Source: Bog-159 sp050008575 (lineage in GTDB: Bacteria > Acidobacteriota > Terriglobia > Bryobacterales > Bryobacteraceae). Taken from it: DNA of 64,000 nt. Both the position numbers and the translations under genes were made by a program. The stretch is taken from positions 4,071 to 68,070 of the forward strand of contig JBEKMJ010000041.1 in assembly GCA_050008575.1 (NCBI GenBank). Reading direction: 5' to 3'. Below the pieces are notes generated by a model. The model was not told where the DNA came from. It searched no databases and saw only the letters and a program-made list of their open reading frames with translations. Positions 8,200 through 16,141 of this stretch are shown piece by piece; positions within the stretch are counted from its first letter, which is position 1; each line of letters opens with the position of its first letter.

Positions 8200-8469
8200 C
8201 TACTCGAAGAACCGATTTACTCTGGCCTGGAAGCCCGGCAGGATTACGGGGGCTTCCAGGACCCGATCTCCGGGAACTTCCCTCACACCCGACTGGTCGT
8301 ACACCGCGATGACCCTCAGTTTGGGGTAGACCGGCCATACGGTCTTGGAACCGGCGTCCGGATAGTCCTGGATTGTCTGGCGCAGTTCCGCGGCGATCTC
8401 GCTTTCGGATGCCAATTCGATCGCCAAGTCCGCGCCCGGTAGAGTGCTCTGCGTAGACCCTGCCGAGAC
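8200..8469 (-). pseudogene. Uma2-family (DUF820) nuclease-like remnant
   Basis: About 80 codons match the C-terminal half of the Uma2 family of PD-(D/E)XK-fold proteins. ADLAIELASESE resembles the core strand, TVWPVYPKLRVIAVY the vWvvdP block, and VILPGFQARVNRFFE the usual terminal LPGF motif. The N-terminal half is not recognisable in the remaining open frame, which runs up to 8673. An intact member of the same family lies at 24186-24725 on the same strand. This copy is likely dead. Confidence 0.6.
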
Positions 8470-8615
8470 GGTGCCGCAGCGGCCCGACAGGATTACTATG
8501 TAACGAACGCCGCGCGGGGATCTAGAGAAGGCAACGTTACCCTGAAGGGATGTGTGCGGCGCATCGAGAGTGCCACAGTAGCCATAATTCAGGCCACCAC
8601 TTAGTTTCCTAATCC

Positions 8616-8664
8616 TGGCGGCTAAAAGCCCCGCGTTGGCGGCGCATGGCGCCGCCCTACTGCC
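8616..8664. repeat. GC-rich hairpin repeat at the 3' side of lacD
   Basis: A palindrome GGCGGCGCATGGCGCCGCC (8638-8656) and a neighbouring GGCGGCTAAAAGCCCCGC segment resemble the other intergenic hairpin units in the window. It could end transcription of the aldolase gene, but no T-run follows. Confidence 0.45.
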
Positions 8665-8680
8665 CTCATGCAAGTGCGAG

Positions 8681-9691
8681 CTATGCCGGGACGGGCGCGC
8701 CCAGCTTGGCGTACCACGGCGTGGCGGATTTGATGGCGTCGTTGACGGCGTTGATGTTCTTCACGCCTTCCTTGGACAGCCAGTCTTCCAGCGCTTTGAC
8801 ACCGCTCTTGGCGTACACCGGGATGCCTTCTTTCCAGGTGGCGCGGCCACAAAGCACGCCGGAGAAATCCGTGCCGGCTTCGGCGGCCATGCCCAGCGAT
8901 TCCACGAACTGCGCGTTGCTTACGCCCGCGCTCAAGTAGATGAACGGCTTCTTGGCGATTTCGGCGGCTTGCCGGAAGTGCGCCAGGGCTTCCTTGCGCG
9001 TGTAGGCGGTCTGGCCTTTGTACACCGCGCTGCCTTCGACGAACTCCGCGTTGATGGGCACTTCCACTTTCAGCACATCCACGAAATACTGCGGCTTGGA
9101 GAATTCCTCCATGCTCTTCTTGACGATTTCGGGCTTGGACTTGGCGAAGTCGAAACCTTTTTCGTCGCCGCCCTTGGAATCGTAGCCCACGAACTCGAGG
9201 AAGAACGGGATGTCGTAAGTCTCGCACTCCGCGCCGATGCGTTCGATGAAGGCGTGTTTGATGTCGTTGATCTTGGCGTCCTCGAAGGGCGTGTAGTAGA
9301 TCAGGATCTTGACGGCGTCCGCGCCCCAATCCACAATGCGCTTCACGGAAACGTGCGGCAGCAGGTCGGGCAGGCGGCCGGGCTGGGTGTTGTCGTACCC
9401 GCTCAGCTCATAGGCCAGCAACAGGCCGGCGTTGTTGCTGCGCGCCAGGCGCGCGTCGAGGCCGAATTCGGGGTCGAGCAGAATGGCGCTGGCATGCGGT
9501 GTGAGCACCTTGGTGACGGCAGTCTTAAACTCGCTCATCATTTCGTGCGTGATCTCTTTCTTATCGACGCCGCGCCCGGCCGCCAGGGACTTCTGCAAGC
9601 TGCCGCGCTGATCCATGGCGGCCGCCGCGATGACGCCGGCATGGTTCGAGAGCGCCTTCATGTGTTTCATCTTGCCTTCGGACATTTTCAT
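8681..9691 (-). CDS. lacD: Tagatose 1,6-diphosphate aldolase
   Basis: The protein (336 residues) matches the class I LacD aldolase family, which cleaves tagatose 1,6-bisphosphate to dihydroxyacetone phosphate and glyceraldehyde 3-phosphate. Recognisable blocks are AAAAMDQRGSLQK near residue 24, ILLDPEFGL, GADAVKILIYY with the Schiff-base lysine region, FFLEFVGYDSKGGDE, VLKVEVPIN and GVLCGRATWKEGI. An AAGGAG sequence eight bases before the start supports the ATG at 9691. There are no other tagatose-pathway genes nearby, so it probably serves general sugar-phosphate metabolism. Confidence 0.88.
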   Translation of the reverse strand: MKMSEGKMKHMKALSNHAGVIAAAAMDQRGSLQKSLAAGRGVDKKEITHEMMSEFKTAVTKVLTPHASAILLDPEFGLDARLARSNNAGLLLAYELSGYDNTQPGRLPDLLPHVSVKRIVDWGADAVKILIYYTPFEDAKINDIKHAFIERIGAECETYDIPFFLEFVGYDSKGGDEKGFDFAKSKPEIVKKSMEEFSKPQYFVDVLKVEVPINAEFVEGSAVYKGQTAYTRKEALAHFRQAAEIAKKPFIYLSAGVSNAQFVESLGMAAEAGTDFSGVLCGRATWKEGIPVYAKSGVKALEDWLSKEGVKNINAVNDAIKSATPWYAKLGAPVPA

Positions 9692-9774
9692 TTACGAGCT
9701 CCTTCTTAGTTGGGGAAATAAAGTGGTAACGGGATAGATGCCTTACAAGGACAGTAATGAATCGTTAAACCTTA

Positions 9775-10764
9775 TTATGACACATTGCGGCGCGAATCGA
9801 CCGGAGAATCCGACCGGCATGTCCATTTCTTTACGCGCCGGAAGTAGGCCAGGGCTAGGCCGGCATCGCGCAGAATCTGCTGTTTCAGCGCTTGCGCGTC
9901 GGGGAACTGGCGCTCGGGCCGCACGCGCCAAAGGAATTCCACACGGATGCGGCGGGGCGTTTCCGCGGTGAGCGGTTCGAGCAGAAAGGTCTCGATGGAG
10001 ATCTCCCGGTTGTGGCCGAACGTGGGCCGGTAGCCCACGTTGGTGACCGACGGCCACGCGCGGCCATTCTCAAGATGATGAGTGCGCGTGACGTATACCC
10101 CGGTCGCCGGGAGCACCTCGGTATTGGCCGCCAGGTTGAGCGTGGGCACGGTCTGCTTGGATCCCACGCCGCGGCCGGCCACCACTTCGCCCTCCAGCGC
10201 GTAAGGCCGCTCCAGCAGGCGCGCGGCCTGCGCGACCAGGCCCGCTTCGATCAACTGCCGCAAGGCCGTGCTGCTGACCAGGCGCCCGCGCACCTTCACG
10301 GCTTTGACTTCTTCCGTGGTGAAGCCGTATTTCTTTCCCAGTTCCGTGAGCACGCGCACGTTGCCGGACTGCTTGTGGCCGAAGCAGAAATCGTGGCCCA
10401 GCACCACGGCGCGCACGTCCAGCTTCCGCACCAGCACCTGCTCCACGAACTGTTCGGGAGCGAGATGCGCTACGTGGCGGTCAAACGGCATGATGAAGAC
10501 CTGTGCGATGCCTTCTTCCTGCATCAGGGCGCAGCGCTGTTCGGGGGTGGTCATCAGGCGGGGAGCGCGCGCGGGGGCGACGACTTTGCTGGGATGGGGG
10601 TTGAAGGTGAGCGCGGAGGCTTTGAGACCGCGTTCCGCGGCGACTTCTTTCACGCGGCGCAGGATGCGGCGGTGCGCGGCATGCACGCCATCGAAATTGC
10701 CGATGGTGAGGGCGGAGGGGCCGAAGTCCGGCGGGATTTCGTCGAGAGTGCGAAAGATGCGCAT
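9775..10764 (-). CDS. ribF: Bifunctional riboflavin kinase / FAD synthetase
   Basis: RibF phosphorylates riboflavin to FMN and then adenylates it to FAD. The N-terminal nucleotidyltransferase domain shows TIGNFDGVHAAHRRIL (about residues 21-36), FNPHPSKV, and VLGHDFCFGHKQSGN. The C-terminal riboflavin kinase domain shows VVAGRGVGSKQTVPTLNL and the TNVGYRPTFG motif. The length of 329 residues is normal. The last 20 residues (after AYFRRVKKW) are not conserved. It is on the same strand as lacD and the downstream half of the PhnP-like/DUF1844 pair, but gaps of about 80 bases separate them. Confidence 0.94.
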   Translation of the reverse strand: MRIFRTLDEIPPDFGPSALTIGNFDGVHAAHRRILRRVKEVAAERGLKASALTFNPHPSKVVAPARAPRLMTTPEQRCALMQEEGIAQVFIMPFDRHVAHLAPEQFVEQVLVRKLDVRAVVLGHDFCFGHKQSGNVRVLTELGKKYGFTTEEVKAVKVRGRLVSSTALRQLIEAGLVAQAARLLERPYALEGEVVAGRGVGSKQTVPTLNLAANTEVLPATGVYVTRTHHLENGRAWPSVTNVGYRPTFGHNREISIETFLLEPLTAETPRRIRVEFLWRVRPERQFPDAQALKQQILRDAGLALAYFRRVKKWTCRSDSPVDSRRNVS

Positions 10765-10803
10765 GGGACTCTACGCGCCTCCGCGGGCTGGGAGGGCACG
10801 CAG

Positions 10804-10835
10804 CGGGGCTAAAGCCCCACGCGGGCTCAAGCCCG
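10804..10835. repeat. Two adjacent GC-rich hairpins
   Basis: GGGGCT-AA-AGCCCC (10804-10817) and GCGGGCT-CA-AGCCCGC (10820-10835) lie between ribF and the metallo-hydrolase gene. They have the same style as other REP-like units here. No T-run follows on either strand. Confidence 0.55.
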
Positions 10836-10843
10836 CCCCCCGC

Positions 10844-11635
10844 CTAAGCACTTGTGCCTCCCACTTCGATTTCGAGGCCATCATAAGCCAGGCGGATGTG
10901 GGGCGGCAGGCGGTCTTCGGTGCGCGCGTGCGCCAGGTCGTGACAGATGTGGGTGAAGAAAACGCGCTTGGCCGCCAGTTGTTCGGCCGTCAAGATGGAA
11001 CGATCCACGGTGGAATGCGTGGGGTGCGGCTTGTAGCGCAACGCGTCGAGGAACAGCACATCGAGGCCACGCAAGCGATCGAGCGAAGCTGCGGGGATCT
11101 CGCTGTGGTCGGTGAGATAGGCGGCGTTGCCAAAGCGGAAGCCGTAGATGAGCGCCTGGCCGTGCAGGACCGGGATGGGCGTAAACTCGACGCCGAACAG
11201 GTCGAAGGATGCGCCGTGCAGCGTGTGGGAGTCCAGTTGCGGAATGGCGGTGACTTTTCCGTCGTCCTCGAAGATGTAGCGGAAGGCGCGATGGATAGCG
11301 GCCATGGTGCGTTCGGAGGCGTAGATGGGAATGCGGGCGCGCTGGTGGAAATTGAAGGGGCGCACGTCGTCGAGGCCCATGATGTGGTCGGCATGTTCGT
11401 GGGTGAAGAGGATGGCGTCGAGGCGGTCAAAGCCGGTGCGCAGGGCTTGCGCGCGGAAATCGGGCGTGGCGTCGATGAGCACGTGGCGGCCGGCGTAGCT
11501 GACCAGGATGGAGGGACGCAGGCGTTTATCGCGCGGATCGGCGGAAGTGCACACATCGCAATGGCAGCCGATGGTAGGCACACCGGTGCTGGTGCCGGAG
11601 CCTAGCACGGTGATCTTGACGCCGGGCTGCGCCAT
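10844..11635 (-). CDS. PhnP-like metallo-beta-lactamase-fold hydrolase
   Basis: This 263-residue protein has the metal-binding motif FTHEHADH near residue 77 and the family start KITVLGSGTSTGVPTIGCHC, with paired cysteines typical of PhnP-like proteins (GCHCDVC). PhnP itself is a phosphoribosyl cyclic phosphodiesterase. Here no phosphonate genes are nearby, so the substrate is not known. A C-terminal FFTHICHDL block provides a further histidine. The ATG directly abuts the stop codon of the upstream DUF1844 gene, so the two are cotranscribed and probably coupled. Confidence 0.85.
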   Translation of the reverse strand: MAQPGVKITVLGSGTSTGVPTIGCHCDVCTSADPRDKRLRPSILVSYAGRHVLIDATPDFRAQALRTGFDRLDAILFTHEHADHIMGLDDVRPFNFHQRARIPIYASERTMAAIHRAFRYIFEDDGKVTAIPQLDSHTLHGASFDLFGVEFTPIPVLHGQALIYGFRFGNAAYLTDHSEIPAASLDRLRGLDVLFLDALRYKPHPTHSTVDRSILTAEQLAAKRVFFTHICHDLAHARTEDRLPPHIRLAYDGLEIEVGGTSA

Positions 11636-11974
11636 TCAGGCTTTCTGGCTAGCGGCCTGCGCGGTCTTCCTGGCTTCGTCGGCTACTTGCACGAAGCGGA
11701 ACCGCAGCAGGGTGAGCGAATTCTCGAGCAGGCGCTGTTCTTCGAGCGAGAGGTTGCCGCGTGTTTTTTCCTGCAGCATGGCCATGAGATCGATGGTGTG
11801 GCGGGCCAGATCCAGGTCGGCGGGCGGCTGGTCTTCGGCGCCGAGGCGCATCAAGCCCAGTTGCATTTCGGCCTGCAGGCGCAGGGATTCGGCCAGGAAT
11901 TCGAAGGTGGCGGGAGGGAGGGGAAAGGGGCGCCCTTCCTGCGTATCGCGTGTGTCGGTATCGATGTCGGTCAT
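11636..11974 (-). CDS. DUF1844 protein
   Basis: The 112-residue protein contains the DUF1844 pattern: FEFLAESLRLQAEMQLGLM near residue 25, LDLARHTIDLMAMLQEKTRG and LSLEEQRLLENSLTLLRFRFV. It is largely alpha-helical and acidic at the N-terminus, with no signal peptide. The family is of unknown function and common in acidobacteria and delta-proteobacteria. It ends exactly where the PhnP-like gene begins. The start at 11974 has no strong ribosome binding site. Confidence 0.85.
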   Translation of the reverse strand: MTDIDTDTRDTQEGRPFPLPPATFEFLAESLRLQAEMQLGLMRLGAEDQPPADLDLARHTIDLMAMLQEKTRGNLSLEEQRLLENSLTLLRFRFVQVADEARKTAQAASQKA

Positions 11975-12036
11975 CTCAATTCATTTTACAACGGGCGGGT
12001 GGTGGAAAGGGGGGAGCGAAAAACGAACAAACGAAC

Positions 12037-12071
12037 TTGAGACTCAATAACCTACTGTATAATCAGTTATT
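12037..12071 (+). promoter_or_regulatory. Promoter with dyad operator for the HigB/HigA pair
   Basis: A perfect TATAAT lies at 12058-12063 in the centre of the palindrome ACTG-TATAAT-CAGT (12054-12067). A second inverted pair, AATAAC (12046-12051) and GTTATT (12066-12071), brackets it. TTGAGA at 12037-12042 is a possible -35, at a short 15-base spacing. Dyads over the -10 box are typical of toxin-antitoxin autorepression by the antitoxin. Confidence 0.6.
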
Positions 12072-12151
12072 TGGAGCCGCCTCCGCGCGGAGAAACCGGG
12101 ATTTGCCGAGGCCGGACCGGCAGGCCGTTCCCGTTTATGGGAACATCAAAT

Positions 12152-12406
12152 ATGAAGGTTTATGGAGAGGCGGTGGTGGCGCAGTTCGCCGGGAAATACA
12201 CGGCTTCCCGGAAGCCGCTGCGGCTGTTTCTGGAAATTGCACGCGGGGCCGAGTGGCCGGACTTCACGGCGGTGAAGGTGACCTTCGCCACGGCGGATTA
12301 TGCGCCGTCGACGGGAACGCTGCGGTTCGATATTGACGGAAACAAATACGGTATCGCGGCGCGCGTGGACTTTGCGGAGGGAGTGCTTTACATCGATGCG
12401 CGCTAA
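12152..12406 (+). CDS. higB: HigB-type mRNA interferase toxin, C-terminally short
   Basis: The 84-residue protein resembles the HigB_toxin family: SRKPLRLFLEIARGAEWPDF near residue 18, then VKVTFATADYAP, and LRFDIDGNKYGIAARVDF, the conserved nIgGNKYRL region. HigB proteins normally continue after VLYI with RFVGTHAEYDKID, which carries catalytic Asp/Tyr/His residues. This one ends at LYIDAR, so that tail is missing. The toxin may be inactive or may act differently. It precedes the antitoxin, the usual order for HigBA, and overlaps it by 11 bases. The start is the ATG at 12152, with a weak GGGA upstream. An 80-base leader separates it from the promoter. Confidence 0.7.
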   Translation: MKVYGEAVVAQFAGKYTASRKPLRLFLEIARGAEWPDFTAVKVTFATADYAPSTGTLRFDIDGNKYGIAARVDFAEGVLYIDAR

Positions 12407-12788
12407 GACCTACGCACAACTGCTCGCGGAGACCATGCCCGAGGCGATCGAAAGCGAGAAGCGGTACCGCGAGATGGGAAACCGTTTCGGGGATTTGATC
12501 GGCAAGGGTAGTGCGCGGACGGGGATCGAGACGAAGCTGATGCGTTTGTTGGCGGTACTGCTGGAGGATTACGACAGACGGAACGGGCTGCCGCCGGACG
12601 AGGCGGGGCCGGCGGAGCGGCTGAAATTCTTGCTGGAGCACTCGGGGAAAGCGGCGGCGGAACTGCTCCCGGTTTTCGGGCAGCGGAGCCATGTGAACGA
12701 GGCGTTGAACGGGAGACGGAAGATCAGCGCGGGGCAGGCGCGGAGGTTGGGAAAGATGTTCGGGGTTGGGCCGGGGGTTTTTATTTAG
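12396..12788 (+). CDS. higA: HigA-type antitoxin with C-terminal helix-turn-helix
   Basis: This 130-residue protein has the arrangement of HigA antitoxins that follow HigB. The N-terminal neutralising part begins MRAKTYAQLLAETMPEAIES. The middle shows the LLAVLLEDYD motif. A C-terminal XRE-like helix-turn-helix follows, containing LKFLLEHSGKAAAELLP, SHVNEALNGRRKIS and QARRLGKMFGV. The ATG at 12396 lies inside the end of the toxin gene (overlap ATGCGCGCTAA), so the two are translationally coupled. It is expected to bind the dyad over the shared promoter at 12046-12071. Confidence 0.85.
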   Translation: MRAKTYAQLLAETMPEAIESEKRYREMGNRFGDLIGKGSARTGIETKLMRLLAVLLEDYDRRNGLPPDEAGPAERLKFLLEHSGKAAAELLPVFGQRSHVNEALNGRRKISAGQARRLGKMFGVGPGVFI

Positions 12789-13358
12789 GCCTCGCCGGAG
12801 AAATCCGTGGGTCACCGATACGCTCCAAGGGCGGCCGCAAACTCGGCTCGCGCAGCACGCCAACCCGATGCGGGATAGCGCGGCTTCAGCTTTTTGCCGT
12901 TCGTAGCCGGTTGCCTTTCGAACCAGTTTGCCCTCTACGGTAAACGCTGCGCCGTCGCTGAGGACCTATCCGCCGACGGTCGTCCTCCCGCATCTATCGG
13001 CGACCTCAAGCGCTCACGGGGGAACGCTCGCTCGAGAGCGGAGAAAATCGAGGTTTACACCGATCAGGACCCGCAGACTTTGTCCTCAAAGCGCCGTTCC
13101 GAGAGTTGGTGGTAGCCAGGCGCCGGCAAAGGCAACATAGGCGAACTTCGCTCGCCGAAGAGCGGGCCTGCGAGGCCCGCGCAGGCTGCGAGCCTGCCCC
13201 ACTACGGCGGACAGAATGTAGAAACTCAAGAGCGGGGTAGAGCCTCCGGATTCCGCCGGTTATAAATTCAAGAACCGCTGCCTGACGGTCGCGCACATTT
13301 GTTTTTGGGCAGCGCTGCCACGCGGCGCGCCGCTTTAATGCCACTAATCCACGGGGAT
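12789..13358. other. Gene-free stretch with a hairpin repeat
   Basis: I see no supportable gene in this 570-base interval. Open frames on both strands lack protein features. It contains a 59-base repeat (13146-13204) and, near 13271, the phrase CGCTGCCTGACGGTCGCG. That phrase recurs almost identically in the mobile-looking element at 16692-16815. Confidence 0.5.
13146..13204. repeat. 59-bp hairpin repeat, copy 1
   Basis: This segment is identical over 59 bases to 14825-14883. It contains three palindromes: CTTCG-CTCGC-CGAAG, GCGGGCCT-GCG-AGGCCCGC and GCAGGCT-GCG-AGCCTGC. A third related copy with changed stems lies at 22568-22617. Confidence 0.8.
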
Positions 13359-14336
13359 CTAATTCGTCAGCGCGAGGTACAACGTCTGGGTTCCGGCGAC
13401 GCCGGCGACCGTGAAGGTTAGCGGGACTGCGCCGCTGCCGGTGTTGGCCGGGACGACGATATTGAACTGATACAGGCCCGTGTAATTCGGCGCTAGTCCG
13501 AAATAGGGCGAATTAGTGACGGGCACTCCGCCTATGGACATGCTAAAGTCCGATGCCAGCGTGTTGGCTTGCTGCACAAGTTGTCCTGCCCGCAGGTCCG
13601 GAGTGACCGGCCCAAAGCCGATCCCATATAGAACGATCTCGTCGCCCGGCTGAGCGGGGCGCGAGTTGAGGCCCGGAATGGCGGCTTCGGGTAAGACATA
13701 AGTGCCGTCGGCGAACAGCGCCACCGCGTATTGCGAGCCGCCGATGTTGAACGATGGCGGCGCGTCCAGCCCCGGTTCGACGGGGTTGACGTCGATGCTA
13801 TACACCGTGCTGGTAACGTTCTCAACCGTGAGCGTCAGCGGCTGCGCGCCAGTTGCGACATTCGAGGGTACCAGCGCGTTCACTTGCCCCGGGCTGATGA
13901 AGTCGATGAAGGCAGCCTGCCCGCCGATGGTCACCGAGGTTTCGTCTAGTGACGTGGGAGCATTCACGCCGTTGAAATCGGCTGCGCCCCAGGATCGCGA
14001 GTCCACAGAGAGGTTCGATCCATAGATCTCGATCCAGGAGCCGGGCGAAATGGAGGTGAATTCCCCGAAAGCACTCGCGCTCACTACCCCGCCGGAGGCG
14101 ATCGAGGGTGGACTTGGCTGCACGGGGTTAAGCGTGCCCGAGACGCTCAAGGCACCCGCGTTGTCGCCGTACGCAGACGGTGGACCGCCCGCATTCGAGT
14201 CAGCAAGACCGAGCCAGAGTTGCGTGGCGGCTGCTGGGACATAGAACTTCTGGAGCGACCCTGAACCGGTCCCAGTCAATCCATCGCCGATAAAGAAGAC
14301 TTGGTTCAGAACGGGTGCGAAGGTCGCCTGTCCCAC
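13359..14336 (-). pseudogene. TIGR03437 (Solibacter C-terminal domain) protein, 5'-truncated
   Basis: About 325 codons are open. The first 70 residues (containing NQVFFIGDGLTG and VPAAATQLWLGLADS) resemble the module often found upstream of the TIGR03437 domain. The domain itself follows, with IYGSNLS, VSPGQ-like ISPGQVNALVPSN, and IVLYGIGFGPVTPD, ending TLYLALTN. These proteins are normally long, exported and begin with a signal peptide. Here the frame begins inside a truncated ECF sigma-factor gene with no signal peptide. A deletion has probably joined the two genes at about 14340-14375. Without a proper start it is unlikely to be exported. Confidence 0.7.
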
Positions 14337-14683
14337 TCCACCCGAATAGTCGTAGTCCGCTGGGCGGTTTCGCCGGAGCCGCGGCGGGCGGCGAGGCGTT
14401 TGCGGGCGAGATCCACCAGGACGCGGCGCATGGCGAGCGAGGCGAGGGCGTAGAAGTGGCCCTGATCGTGGATCTGCCAGCCGCCTTTCGACAGGCTGGA
14501 TAGCCAGACTTCGTGGATTAATTCGGTTTTGGAGAGGGGGGCCATGTAGCGCTCGCGTTTGAGCTCGCGGACGGCTATTTCGTGGAGCTTGGGCAGCACT
14601 TCGCGGAGCAGGGCGTCCACCACGGACTGATTGCCCTGCATGAAGAGGTTGAGGCGCTCGGTTAGCGATGGGTTAACGGACAT
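14306..14683 (-). pseudogene. Acidobacterial-type ECF sigma factor, truncated after region 2
   Basis: The first 110 residues match the ECF-like sigma factor group common in acidobacteria and planctomycetes. LTERLNLFMQGNQSVVDALL is followed by region 2 with LLREVLPKLHEIAVRELKRE, SKTELIHEVWLSSL and FYALASLAMRRVLVDLARKR. The region-4 half that reads the -35 element is missing. After RLAARRGSG the frame enters foreign sequence and stops within about 20 codons, in the start of the TIGR03437 gene. I chose the ATG at 14683 (MSVNPSLTERL). The product cannot be a complete sigma factor. Confidence 0.75.
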
Positions 14684-14740
14684 CGCGGCGGACCTTCCGC
14701 TAAGTTGGCAGAAGCGCGGGAGGGCTGTCAAGCGGGCGTG

Positions 14741-14824
14741 CTACAGCGGCCACGCTACAGCGGCCACGCTACAGCGGCCACGCTACAGCGGCCACGCTAC
14801 AGCGGCCACGCTACAGCGGCCACG
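14741..14824. repeat. Tandem repeat, six exact copies of a 14-bp unit
   Basis: The unit CTACAGCGGCCACG is repeated six times without a mismatch (84 bases). Each unit contains the palindrome GCGGCC-like core and the array directly abuts a 59-base hairpin repeat. Since 14 is not a multiple of three, the array is not coding. It resembles a minisatellite and may vary between strains. Confidence 0.95.
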
Positions 14825-14883
14825 CTTCGCTCGCCGAAGAGCGGGCCTGCGAGGCCCGCGCAGGCTGCGAGCCTGCCCCACTA
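14825..14883. repeat. 59-bp hairpin repeat, copy 2
   Basis: This copy is identical to 13146-13204. Its last three bases supply the stop codon of rsgA on the minus strand, so the repeat lies exactly against the 3' end of that gene. Confidence 0.85.
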
Positions 14884-15969
14884 GGAGGCAGGGTCGCGCT
14901 TGTGATCCTTGCGCATGGCCTTATGGATGGCCTTCCATTTCTTCTTCTGCGCCTGGGCGGCTTGCACGTCGGTCTGGCGCGTGTGCCAGGCGATTTCGGC
15001 GCGCAGCTTGCGATAGCTCTCCCAGCGGGAAGCATCCAGTTGGGCGGTTGCGATGGCGGATTGGACGGCGCAGCCTACTTCCACTAAGTGGCTGCAATCG
15101 CGGAAACGGCAGGCGACCGCCAGCGCGGCGATTTCGGCAAAGGCGGAATCCAGGCTGTCCTGGCCGGCCCACAATTGCAGTTCGCGCATGCCCGGTGTAT
15201 CGATCAGCGCGCCGCCTTGGGGCAACGGCAGCAGTTCGCGGTAGGTGGTGGTATGGCGGCCGCGGCTGTCGGCGGCACGCACCTCCTGGACGGGTTGCCG
15301 GTCGACGCCGAGGAGTCGATTCACCAGCGTGGACTTCCCTACCCCGGAAGAACCAAGCAGCGCGATGGTCAGACCGGGACGTACCAGCCGGCGCACGGGT
15401 TCGATCCCCTGGGCCGAGCGGGCGGTAATCGCGACCACTGGCGCGCCGGACGCGACGCCGGCGGCTTCAGCGAGGCGCGCACCGAGGTCCGCGCACACGT
15501 CGGATTTGTTCAGGACGATGGCTGCGTCCACGCCGCTGGCGTGCGCCAGTGTGAGATAGCGCTCGATGCGGCGGACGTTGAAGTCACCGTCGAGCCCGCA
15601 GACGATGAGCGCCAGATCGATGTTGGCGGCAATCACCTGCTCCTGTTGGCGATCGCCGGCGGCGCGGCGGGAGAACATGGTGCGGCGGGGCAGCACAGCG
15701 TGTAGCATGGCCTCCGGCGCGTCTTCCGGGCCGACCGGCTGGGCGGCGACCCAGTCGCCCACGGCGGGCCAGCCGGAGCGTTCGGTGCGATAGAGTAACG
15801 CGCCGATGGCTTCCGCGTGCATCTCGCCCAAGGCCGTGTAGATCCTGTATCGATCGCTGTGCACTACCGATACGCGTCCCAGCAGCAGGCCGCGCGCTTC
15901 ATAAGGTTGAAAGGCTGCAAATATGGCGTCCGTCGCGCCAATCGTCGTCAAGCAAAAGGAATCCTGCAT
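14881..15969 (-). CDS. rsgA: Ribosome small-subunit-dependent GTPase RsgA
   Basis: RsgA is a circularly permuted GTPase that checks late 30S subunit assembly. The permuted order is visible: an N-terminal OB-fold part, then the G4 motif NKSD near residue 153, the P-loop GSSGVGKSTLVN near residue 207, and the G3 motif DTPGMREL. A C-terminal zinc site follows (CRFRDCSH and the later Cys in VGCAV). The 362-residue length is normal. The last 25 residues are lysine-rich. AGGAG lies close before the ATG at 15969. Its stop codon is formed by the end of a hairpin repeat. Confidence 0.95.
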   Translation of the reverse strand: MQDSFCLTTIGATDAIFAAFQPYEARGLLLGRVSVVHSDRYRIYTALGEMHAEAIGALLYRTERSGWPAVGDWVAAQPVGPEDAPEAMLHAVLPRRTMFSRRAAGDRQQEQVIAANIDLALIVCGLDGDFNVRRIERYLTLAHASGVDAAIVLNKSDVCADLGARLAEAAGVASGAPVVAITARSAQGIEPVRRLVRPGLTIALLGSSGVGKSTLVNRLLGVDRQPVQEVRAADSRGRHTTTYRELLPLPQGGALIDTPGMRELQLWAGQDSLDSAFAEIAALAVACRFRDCSHLVEVGCAVQSAIATAQLDASRWESYRKLRAEIAWHTRQTDVQAAQAQKKKWKAIHKAMRKDHKRDPAS

Positions 15970-16141
15970 TCCAATTCTCCTGTGATCAATTTGTTTTGGG
16001 ATGTGGAGTTGGAGGCGATTCGCCGCGGGCAGTCTACGAGCGTTAGCTCAAGCGGCCGGTGGCGAATCGACTTTTAGCGGACGGACAGTGGCAGTACCAG
16101 GCTCCAGCGTAGCATGTTCGAGTGATGCTAACGTTGACTTG

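Noticed and set aside
14741..14824. Possible CRISPR array
   Set aside because: The 14-base units are directly contiguous with no spacers and there are no cas genes.
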